NCBI RefSeq assembly: GCF_022808855.1
Contig: NZ_JAKZLF010000010.1
Location: forward strand, 94,482 to 158,481
Length of the DNA stretch: 64,000 bases
Source of the DNA: Anaeromyxobacter soli
GTDB lineage: Bacteria; Myxococcota; Myxococcia; Myxococcales; Anaeromyxobacteraceae
Direction: 5' to 3'
How positions within the stretch are numbered: the stretch's first letter is position 1; each line of letters begins with the position of its first letter. The position numbers and the translations under genes are program-made. The notes beneath the pieces were generated by a model. It saw only the letters and a list, made by a program, of their open reading frames with translations. It had not been told where the DNA came from and searched no databases. Below are positions 17,021 to 24,207 of this stretch, one piece after another.

Positions 17021-19618
17021 CTAGTACTCGGCGCGCAGGCCGAAGGAGGGGAAGAGCGGGAGGCCGGAGTACCAGCCGCGCCGCGAGTAGTCGAAGCTGT
17101 ACGCGGCGGCCTCGGGGTTCTCACGGTTGGTGACGTTCTGGACCTCCAGGTAGGCCGCGAACGTCCAGGTGCGGGCCGTCCACTTCTTGTCGACGCGGAG
17201 GTCGAGCTGGAAGAACGGGGGCATGCGCCCGGTGAGCGCGCCGGTCTGGATCGGCTGGTAGCGGTCGGCGTCGGCGTCGTACACGGCGGCGCGGACCGGC
17301 TCGTAGGGGTTTCCGCTCGTGTAGCGGGCGCGGAACCCGGCGGAGAGGCCCCGCCAGACCTCGGGCAGCTCGACGGTGCCCACCGCGACCACGTTGTGCG
17401 GCTGGTCGTAGGCGTCTCCCTCGCTGTCGAGCCGGCCGCCCGCGACGGACTCGCCCCGCTCCGCGCGCGAGAGCGAGTAGGAGATCCAGCCGAAGAACCG
17501 GCCGTCGGGATCCCAGCGCAGGAGCAGCTCCGCGCCGTAGGACCGCCCCGTCCCCGCGCTCCGGTAGCGCTCGGAGACGAGCTGGCCATCCCGGGTGATC
17601 ACGGCGTCGGAGGGGAGGGCGAGGTCGAACAGGCGCTTGTAGTAGAGCTGCGCGTCGAGGAGCAGCCGCGGCAGGAGCCGCTGCTCCGCGCCGAGCGAGT
17701 ACTGCCAGGCGCCCTCCTCGCGGAGGTCGGGGTTGCCGAACTCCTCCGTGACGTACGGGAACGGCGGCGCCTGGTGATAGAGGCCGACCGCGCCCTTGAG
17801 CGCGGTCCCGGGCCTGAGCTGCCAGCGGACCGCGAGGCGCGGGTCCACCCAGGAGAGGTTCGCGAGCGCGCGGTGCACGTCCGCGCGCACGCCCGGGACG
17901 ACGAAGAGCCCGTCGACCGGCTCGAGGGTCGCCTCGACGAACGCGCCCGCCTCGAGCCCGTCGATGGTGGCGGCGTAGCGGCGGGTCTCGGCGTTCGGGT
18001 TCGGGACCTGACCGGGCGGGAGGATCGGCGGCGCGTCCACCTCGATCCTGACCCGCGGATACCACTGCCCGTCCACGCCCGTGACGAGCTTCACCCGCGG
18101 CGTGAGCTCGTGGTTCACCTCGGCGCGAAAGTGCGTGCTCCAGAGCTCCTGGCGCATCCGGAACAGCTCGTCGGCGTCGATGTCCATGTCCTGCCAGCCA
18201 CCGCCGAGCGCGAGCCTGAGCCGGGTCGCCTCGCTCGCGCGGTGATCCCAGCGGAGCCCGGCCCGGTAGAAGCGGGTGCCGTACTCGAGGAAGTCGAGGT
18301 CCTCGAGCGACTGATCGTCCTCGACGCCCGTGAGGACCATCCGGTCGTCCGAGCCGAACACGTCGAGACGGACGGTGTCGTCGGCGGTCGCCTTCCACGC
18401 GGCCTTCGCCTGCAGGTCGTAGTAGCGGGGCGCGGTGCTCACGCCCGGCGCGTCGTCCATCGACTCGAGCGCGCGGGTCACCACCGCGTCCGCGTAGGAG
18501 CGCCGGGCCGCGATGGCGATCCCGAGATCCTCGCGCGGCCGGCCCTCGTAGAGCGCGGTCGCGTGGTACAGGTTCACGTCCGCGAGCGTGTGGGTCCGCT
18601 CGCCGGGATCGCGCGTGACGAGGTTCACGCGGCCGCCGATCGCCCGCCCCGAGCGGACGCCGAAGTTGCCCGCCTCGAACTCCACGTCCTTCAGGAGCTC
18701 GGACGAGTAGACGCTGGTGAGCCCGCCGAAGTGGAACACCGCGGGCACCTCCTCGCCGTCCACGTACACGCGGGTGTCGCGGGCGTTGCCGCCGCGGACG
18801 ATCATCTCGCCGCTCAGGAAGGTGCGGGCCATGCCGGGGAGGTTCTGGATGACCTTCACCGCGTCGCCGGAGGCGCCCGCGACGCGCCGGATCTCCCCGG
18901 CCGCGATGGCGACGTGCGAGACCTCCTTCTCCTCCCGCTCGCCCACCACGACCGCCTCGTACTCGCCCTCCGCGGCGGTCCGCTGGAGCCAGTAGGTCAC
19001 CTGGGTCGCCTTGCCGGGCTCGACGGTCTCCTCCGACTCGAGGCGGGCGTGGTCGACGTCCGTCACGACCACCTGCACCGCCCCGTCCGCCACCCCGGCG
19101 AGCGCGAACCGGCCCTCGCCGTCGGTGTGGGTGAGCTGGCCGCCCGCCTCCACCATCGCGCCCGCGACGGGCAGCCGGGTGCCGCGCTCGAGCACCCGGC
19201 CGAGGAGGTTCAGCGGCGGCGGCGCGGGGGCCGCGGGCGGCGCGGCCAGCGCGAAGGTGAAGCGATACTCGATCCGCACCGGCGCGGGCGCCCCGTCGAT
19301 CTCCGCGGGGGAGAAGCGGAGCTTCCGCGCGGCGGCGACCGCGGCCTCGTCGAACCCCTGCCCGGCGGGGCCGGTCACCACCGCGTCGGTGACCTCGCCG
19401 GTCTCCGAGATCTCGAGCTCGAGGGTCACGACGCCGGTCAGCCCCGCCGCGCGGGCGGCCTCCGGGTACTCGGGCTCGGCGGGCTCGACCACCGCCGGAG
19501 CGCGCGTGAGGACGCCGGTCTCCGCCGGTGGCGTCTCGGCGCGAGCGGGGCGGGCGCTCCCGAGGAGGAGGCCGAGCAGGGCGAGCGCGGTGGCGAGCGA
19601 GCGGCGCATGAGGTTCAC
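17021..19618 (-). CDS. TonB-dependent outer-membrane receptor with an N-terminal TonB-C-like domain
   Basis: An 865-residue receptor. It has a signal peptide (~1-28). A TonB C-terminal-like domain (~45-128) carries EYPEAARAAGLTGVV and RKLRFSPAEIDG. A carboxypeptidase-regulatory-like beta domain (~140-210) follows, then the plug (~228-330; VKVIQNLPGMA, MIVRGGNARDTRVYVDG) and a beta-barrel ending in an aromatic residue (GLRAEY). It should import an unknown ligand, energised by the neighbouring ExbB-ExbD-TonB. A TonB-C-like domain normally sits on the TonB protein in the periplasm, so finding it on the receptor is unusual. The start overlaps the tonB stop. ATG 19618 begins MNLMRRSL and suits a signal peptide. 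Confidence 0.9.
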   Translation of the reverse strand: MNLMRRSLATALALLGLLLGSARPARAETPPAETGVLTRAPAVVEPAEPEYPEAARAAGLTGVVTLELEISETGEVTDAVVTGPAGQGFDEAAVAAARKLRFSPAEIDGAPAPVRIEYRFTFALAAPPAAPAPPPLNLLGRVLERGTRLPVAGAMVEAGGQLTHTDGEGRFALAGVADGAVQVVVTDVDHARLESEETVEPGKATQVTYWLQRTAAEGEYEAVVVGEREEKEVSHVAIAAGEIRRVAGASGDAVKVIQNLPGMARTFLSGEMIVRGGNARDTRVYVDGEEVPAVFHFGGLTSVYSSELLKDVEFEAGNFGVRSGRAIGGRVNLVTRDPGERTHTLADVNLYHATALYEGRPREDLGIAIAARRSYADAVVTRALESMDDAPGVSTAPRYYDLQAKAAWKATADDTVRLDVFGSDDRMVLTGVEDDQSLEDLDFLEYGTRFYRAGLRWDHRASEATRLRLALGGGWQDMDIDADELFRMRQELWSTHFRAEVNHELTPRVKLVTGVDGQWYPRVRIEVDAPPILPPGQVPNPNAETRRYAATIDGLEAGAFVEATLEPVDGLFVVPGVRADVHRALANLSWVDPRLAVRWQLRPGTALKGAVGLYHQAPPFPYVTEEFGNPDLREEGAWQYSLGAEQRLLPRLLLDAQLYYKRLFDLALPSDAVITRDGQLVSERYRSAGTGRSYGAELLLRWDPDGRFFGWISYSLSRAERGESVAGGRLDSEGDAYDQPHNVVAVGTVELPEVWRGLSAGFRARYTSGNPYEPVRAAVYDADADRYQPIQTGALTGRMPPFFQLDLRVDKKWTARTWTFAAYLEVQNVTNRENPEAAAYSFDYSRRGWYSGLPLFPSFGLRAEY

Positions 19619-20355
19619 TCCAGGACGAAGGTGTAGGTGAAGCGGATCTCGGTCTCGACGGCCTCGCCCTCGAGCAGGGGAGGCGTGAAGCGGAAGCGGA
19701 GCGCGGCGGCCCGGGCGGCCTCGCCGAGGGCGGCGCCCGGCGCGGAGAGGAGGCGCGCCGCCGCGACCCGGCCCTCGGCGTCGATCCGCAGGAGCAGCAC
19801 GACCTGCCCCTCGAGCCCCTCCCGCCGGGCCTCCGGGGGATACGGGATCTCCGGCCGCTCGAGGAGGCGGGGCTGCGCGGAGAGCCGGGCGGGCGCGGAG
19901 CGCGGGGCGGCGTACGGCTTCACCGAGGCGGGATCGGCGGCGGTCTCCGAGGCCCTGCCGTGGAGCGTGTTCCCGACGCCCACCGCGAAGCCGCCGCCGG
20001 TCGCGGTCGAGGAGAGCGACACTCCGACGCGGGGGACCGCGCGCGCCGGCGCGGCGGGCGGCGGCGCTTCGTTCGGGGGCGGCGGTGGAGGCGGCTCGGC
20101 CGGAGGTGGCGGCAGCCTCGCGATCGCGACCCGGCGCGGCGCAGGCCGCTCCGACGGTGGAGGAGGCGTCGGGGCGGGGGCGGGCGGCGGAGGGGCGGCC
20201 TCGAACTCGACCACCACGGGCGCGGCCCTTGCGGCCTGACGCGGCTCGAGGCGACCGGCCCAGGCGAACCCGCCGGCGTGGAGCGCCAGCGAGGCCAGCG
20301 CCATCGCGGCGAGCGTGCGGCCCCGCGGCGGACCGTCGGAAGGCGCCGGGGTCAC
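19615..20355 (-). CDS. tonB: TonB energy transducer
   Basis: A TonB-family protein of 246 residues. An N-terminal transmembrane anchor (LAAMALASLALHAGGFAW) precedes a long proline-rich periplasmic spacer (~48-100). The C-terminal TonB domain has EIPYPPEARREGLEGQVVLL and RFRFTPPLLEG and ends in TYTFVLE. It couples the proton-motive force from ExbBD to the receptor. It overlaps exbD by 4 bases upstream and the receptor by 4 bases downstream. The C-terminal domain resembles the N-terminal domain of the adjacent receptor. Confidence 0.92.
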   Translation of the reverse strand: MTPAPSDGPPRGRTLAAMALASLALHAGGFAWAGRLEPRQAARAAPVVVEFEAAPPPPAPAPTPPPPSERPAPRRVAIARLPPPPAEPPPPPPPNEAPPPAAPARAVPRVGVSLSSTATGGGFAVGVGNTLHGRASETAADPASVKPYAAPRSAPARLSAQPRLLERPEIPYPPEARREGLEGQVVLLLRIDAEGRVAAARLLSAPGAALGEAARAAALRFRFTPPLLEGEAVETEIRFTYTFVLE

Positions 20356-20777
20356 GGCGCGCCTTCCCCCGACGCGTCGTGCTCGATCTGGATCGCGAAG
20401 CGGGTGAGCCCCTCGCTCTTCACGAGATCGATCACGGACACCACCTCGCCGTGAGGCACGGCCCGGTCCGCGCCGATGAGCGCCCGCGCGTCGGCGCTCC
20501 GCGCGAGCGCCGCGCGCACGGCGGCGCGGGCCTCGGCGCGGCCGACGGGCCTTCCGTCGAGGAAGAGCTTCCCGTCCCGATCGAGCGTGAACGCGAGGGT
20601 CGGGCCGACGGTCTCGCCGCCGCTGGCGGCGCGGGGCAGGTCGACCTCGATGCTCTCCTTCACGATGTAGGAGGCGGTGACCATGAAGATGATGAGGAGG
20701 ACGAGGGTGATGTCGACGAGGGGCGTCACGTTGATGCCGGTGATCGCCTCGTCGCTGCCGTTCGAGTGGGCGGCCAT
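20352..20777 (-). CDS. exbD: ExbD/TolR-type proton-channel subunit
   Basis: A protein of 141 residues with the N-terminal transmembrane helix INVTPLVDITLVLLIIFMVT, which holds the conserved proton-path aspartate (VDITLVLL). A periplasmic domain ends in AIQIEHD. The start ATG 20777 is preceded by CCGGAGCCCACC. It works with ExbB and TonB to energise the receptor. It lies 29 bases after exbB and overlaps tonB by 4 bases. Confidence 0.93.
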   Translation of the reverse strand: MAAHSNGSDEAITGINVTPLVDITLVLLIIFMVTASYIVKESIEVDLPRAASGGETVGPTLAFTLDRDGKLFLDGRPVGRAEARAAVRAALARSADARALIGADRAVPHGEVVSVIDLVKSEGLTRFAIQIEHDASGEGAP

Positions 20778-20806
20778 GGTGGGCTCCGGTGCGCTCGCGG
20801 CCGCCG

Positions 20807-21505
20807 CTAGGCGGCGCCCTTCGACTCGTGGGGCTCGGGGCGCCGCGCGGACCTTCCGTGGTCGAGCCGGGCTCGGGCCGCGGCGCGGACGTCGTCGTGC
20901 TCGAGGTGCGACGCGAGGGCGTGGCCGATCGCCTCGGCGCGCGTGATGAGCGTGCGCAGCCAGCGCTGGAAGCCGTTGAACGCGACGACCGCCGGGATGG
21001 CCACGAAGATGCCGACCGCGGTCGCGACGAGCGCCTCCGAGATGCCGGACATCACCGCCGCCGCGCCGGCGCCCTTCGGGCCGCCGACGGCGAGGTCGGA
21101 GAAGGCCCGGATGATCCCGACCACCGTGCCGAAGAGGCCGAGGAAGGGGGCGTTGTTGCCGAGCGTGCCGAGAAAGGAGAGCCCCCGCTCGTAGCCGAGG
21201 CGGCGGTCCGCGATGGTGCAGGCCACCGCCTCCTGCACCGCGGCGGGGCCGCCGCCGGCGGCGTCGAGCGCCGCCCGCGCCACCTCCGCCTCGAGGCCGC
21301 GGCGGCCCTCGATGCGGGCCCGCGCCTCCTCGAGCCGCCCGTTCATGAGGAGGGTGAGGAGGTCCGGAGAGGTGCGGCGGCGGAGGGCGAAGTACAGGGC
21401 CCGCTCGAGGATGACCGTGACCGAGGCGGCGGAGAGGGCGACGAGGAGCAGCATCACCCACTCGGCGCCGGCGCGCGTGAAGAGCTCGAAGAGGGACTTC
21501 GTCAT
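20807..21505 (-). CDS. exbB: ExbB/TolQ/MotA-type proton-channel subunit
   Basis: An inner-membrane protein of 232 residues with three predicted helices: WVMLLLVALSAASVTVILER, NNAPFLGLFGTVVGIIRAFS and EALVATAVGIFVAIPAVVAF. The GLFGTVVGI segment is the family signature. It forms the proton channel with ExbD. It is the first gene of the minus-strand operon exbB-exbD-tonB-receptor-lipoprotein. The 248-base gap to the divergent surface-repeat gene at 21754 must hold both promoters; I see no clear operator there. Confidence 0.93.
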   Translation of the reverse strand: MTKSLFELFTRAGAEWVMLLLVALSAASVTVILERALYFALRRRTSPDLLTLLMNGRLEEARARIEGRRGLEAEVARAALDAAGGGPAAVQEAVACTIADRRLGYERGLSFLGTLGNNAPFLGLFGTVVGIIRAFSDLAVGGPKGAGAAAVMSGISEALVATAVGIFVAIPAVVAFNGFQRWLRTLITRAEAIGHALASHLEHDDVRAAARARLDHGRSARRPEPHESKGAA

Positions 21506-21753
21506 GGGTGACGCTCCGTTGACCGCGAGAGTGCGGCGCTCGTGTTGTGCGAGGGAACACCGCGGCGCGGAGATCGCGCTACCGCCCCCTCGCCGAGGCG
21601 GCGCGGAGCATGGCGGCGGCAGGTTGCCCCGATCTGGTCGGAGCGTGAAGAAATGTGAATCGTCCGCGCCGCGGTAGCGCGCGCGGCAGGCAGCGGTGTT
21701 CCTCCTTCCGACCCCGCCGACCGCCCCTCGGCCACGGAAGAAGGACGACGCCC

Positions 21754-22836
21754 ATGCGGAACCCGCTTCGCACCACCCTCGCCGCGCTCGCGGCGGCCGT
21801 GCCCGCCCTGGCGCTCGCCGGCGCGGCGGTCCCGGAGCCCCCCGCGGCCGCCCCGACCGCGCTCCGCGTGGTCCCCGTGGACCTGTCTCTCGTCCCGCCG
21901 CTCAGCCTGAACGGTGAGGGGCGGGTGGAGAACCACCTCTCGATCGGCGTGGTGGCCCGCTCCACCGTCCTGCGCGGCCTGGCGCTCGCGCCGGTGCACC
22001 TCGCCGACGAGGACGTCTCGGGCGCGCAGGTGACCTGGGCCGCGGCCAGCGCGGGCGGGGTCGTGCGCGGCGTGCAGCTCGCGACCGTCACCACGGTGGC
22101 GCGAGATCTCCGCGGCCTCCAGGCGTCGCAGATCGTGAACGTGGTCCGCGGCGGCGGGGAGGGCGTCCAGCTCGGCGGCGCGGCCAACGTCGCGCGACGC
22201 CTCGACGGCCTCCAGGCGGCGGCGGTCAACGTCGCCGGCGGGGTGCGCGGGGTGCAGCTCGCCGTGGTGAACGTGGGCGGCGAGGTGAGCGGGACGCAGC
22301 TCGGGCTCGTGAACGTGGCCCGCCGCGTGCGCGGCGCGCAGGTCGGGCTCGTGAACCTCGCCGAGGAGGCGGAGGGCTCGGTGGGCGTCCTCGCGCTCGT
22401 GCGGAACGGCCGCCACGAGGTGGAGCTCTACGCGACCGAGCTCACGCCGCTCGCCGCTGGCGTGCGGCTCGGCGGGCGGCGCGCCTACGGCGTCCTCGGG
22501 GCGGGCGTCCAGCCCGACCCGCAGGAGCGCTCGGGCAAGACGCTCTCCGCCCTGGGCGGCGGCGCCGGCGTCGGGTTCGAGCCGGCGCAGCGCCTCGCGC
22601 TCGACCTGGATCTCGTCGCGCAGGCGGTCTCGCTCGACGGCACCCCCGAGGCGGTGCTCGGGGTCCTCCGCGCGGTGGCAGCCTACCGGCTCACCGAGTG
22701 GATGGGGGTCCTCGCCGGCCCGACGGCGAACGTGCTCGTCTCGGACGAGGACCAGCCCGACCTGCACCTCGGCTGGAAGCTCGGCGGCCGCCACGCGCGC
22801 GTGTGGGTGGGCTTCGTCGCGGGAGTGCGGATCTGA
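21754..22836 (+). CDS. LA_2272-type surface-repeat protein
   Basis: An exported protein of 360 residues. It has a signal peptide (~1-23), then VPVDLSLVPPLSLNG, then several ~20-residue repeats of the form RGVQLAVVNVGGEV / GTQLGLVNVARRV / GAQVGLVNLAEEA (~95-210), and a C-terminal beta-rich part ending in WVGFVAGVRI. It is homologous over nearly its whole length to the C-terminal half of the caspase at 24208. Repeats of this kind (G-x-Q-x-G-L-V-N) are known in the LA_2272 surface-repeat family; their function is not settled. ATG 21754 follows GAAGAAGGACG. It lies just upstream of the ECF sigma gene and may be its target. Confidence 0.75.
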   Translation: MRNPLRTTLAALAAAVPALALAGAAVPEPPAAAPTALRVVPVDLSLVPPLSLNGEGRVENHLSIGVVARSTVLRGLALAPVHLADEDVSGAQVTWAAASAGGVVRGVQLATVTTVARDLRGLQASQIVNVVRGGGEGVQLGGAANVARRLDGLQAAAVNVAGGVRGVQLAVVNVGGEVSGTQLGLVNVARRVRGAQVGLVNLAEEAEGSVGVLALVRNGRHEVELYATELTPLAAGVRLGGRRAYGVLGAGVQPDPQERSGKTLSALGGGAGVGFEPAQRLALDLDLVAQAVSLDGTPEAVLGVLRAVAAYRLTEWMGVLAGPTANVLVSDEDQPDLHLGWKLGGRHARVWVGFVAGVRI

Positions 22837-22920
22837 CGGCGGTTTCCGGCGCTGCTCACGGCCGGACCGGGGTTCGAGGTAGAAGCTCGTCCGGCCCAGG
22901 GGCCGGAGAGAGGGGAGCGG

Positions 22921-23424
22921 GTGGCGGTCGACGTCGACGCGTACTACCGGGACCTCGCGCCGATGGTCCTGCGCCGCTGCCGCCGCCTCCTCCGTGACGA
23001 GGAGAGGGCCGTGGACGCCATGCACGACACGTTCGTGAACCTGCTCCGGGCGGAGGAGCGGCTCCGCGACGAGGCCCCCGCGTCGCTCCTCCTCCGCATC
23101 GCCACCCGCGTCTGCCTGAACCTGCTCCGCACGGAGCGGCGCCGGCCGGAGGACCGGGACGAGGCCGCGCTCCTCGCCATCGCGGCGGCGGACGAGCCCG
23201 AGGCGCGCTCGCTGTCGCGCCTCGTCGTCGGACGGCTGCTCGGGCGCGAGCAGGAGTCCACCCGGGTGATGGCGGTGCTCCACTACGTGGACGGCCTGAC
23301 GCTCGAGGAGGTCGGTCGCGAGGTGGGGCTCACGGCCGCCGCGGTCCGCAAGCGGCTCGGCGGGCTCCGGCGGCGCGCCGTGGAGCAGGCCGCCGAGGCG
23401 CCCACCCAGGAGGTGCAGCGATGA
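22921..23424 (+). CDS. ECF-type RNA polymerase sigma factor
   Basis: A sigma-70 family protein of 167 residues with a region 2 (YYRDLAPMVLRRCRRLLRDE and AMHDTFVNLLRAEERL) and a region 4 helix-turn-helix (VDGLTLEEVGREVGLTAAAV). The length and absence of region 3 mark it as ECF. Start is GTG 22921 after AGAGGGGAG. The stop overlaps the next gene (ATGA), typical of a sigma/anti-sigma pair. It probably controls its own operon and perhaps the surface-repeat gene upstream. Confidence 0.9.
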   Translation: MAVDVDAYYRDLAPMVLRRCRRLLRDEERAVDAMHDTFVNLLRAEERLRDEAPASLLLRIATRVCLNLLRTERRRPEDRDEAALLAIAAADEPEARSLSRLVVGRLLGREQESTRVMAVLHYVDGLTLEEVGREVGLTAAAVRKRLGGLRRRAVEQAAEAPTQEVQR

Positions 23425-24197
23425 GCCCGGATCGCGTTCCCGACTACCTGGTCGAGCGGCTCCACGCCGGCGACCTCCCGCCCGACGAGGCCGCCCGCGT
23501 ACGGGGCCGCCTCGAGGCGGAGAAGGGCGTGCGCCGGCTCGAGGCGCTCGCGCGCGACGCCGCGGCGTTCCGCGAGGCTCACCCGCCTGGCCCCGCGCTC
23601 GGGGAGATCCGCCGCCGCGCGGCGCTCGCCGCGAGCGCGCCGCGGCCCTCCCGGCGGCGGCCGCTGCTGCTCGTCCCCATCGCGGCAGCGGTGGCGGTGG
23701 CGTCAGCGCTCGTGCTGCACGTCATCCCGTCCGGCCTTCTCACGCCGCGCTCCGCCATCGAGGACACCCGCCTCAAGGGCCTCGCGCCGCGCCTCGAGGT
23801 GCACCGCAGCCGGCCGGACGCCGGGCCCGAGGAGCTCCGCGACGGCGCGGCGGCGCGGGCGGGAGACCTCCTGCAGCTCTCGTACGTGGCGGCGGGCAGG
23901 CCGTTCGGGGCGGTGGTCTCGGTGGACGGCCGCGGGATCGTGACGCTCCACTGGCCCGAGGAGGGCGGCCCCGCCGCCCCGCTCGCGGGGACGGGCGCGG
24001 TGCCGCTCCCCCACGCCTACCTCCTCGACGACGCGCCCGGGTTCGAGCGGTTCTTCCTCGTGACGGGCGCCGCCGCCTTCGACTCCGCGACGGCGGTGGA
24101 GGCCGCGCGACGGCTGGCCGCCTCCGGCCGCGCCCGCGAGGATCCCCTCGTCCTCCCCGCGGGCCTCGAGCAGCACGCCCTCCTCCTCGTGAAGTGA
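23421..24197 (+). CDS. Putative anti-sigma factor with a DUF4384-like periplasmic domain
   Basis: A 258-residue single-pass membrane protein. A short helical cytoplasmic part (~1-80; YLVERLHAGDLPPDEAARVR) resembles the start of anti-sigma factors. One transmembrane helix follows (~83-105; LLLVPIAAAVAVASALVLHV), then a periplasmic part with AVVSVDGRGIVTLHWPEEGG and GFERFFLVTG. The last resembles the DUF4384-type domain that often accompanies bacterial caspases. No zinc HxxxCxxC motif is visible, so it is not a ZAS-type anti-sigma. It overlaps the sigma gene by 4 bases and precedes the caspase by 10. The anti-sigma role is inferred from position. Confidence 0.72.
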   Translation: MSPDRVPDYLVERLHAGDLPPDEAARVRGRLEAEKGVRRLEALARDAAAFREAHPPGPALGEIRRRAALAASAPRPSRRRPLLLVPIAAAVAVASALVLHVIPSGLLTPRSAIEDTRLKGLAPRLEVHRSRPDAGPEELRDGAAARAGDLLQLSYVAAGRPFGAVVSVDGRGIVTLHWPEEGGPAAPLAGTGAVPLPHAYLLDDAPGFERFFLVTGAAAFDSATAVEAARRLAASGRAREDPLVLPAGLEQHALLLVK

Positions 24198-24207
24198 GAG
24201 CCCCGAC

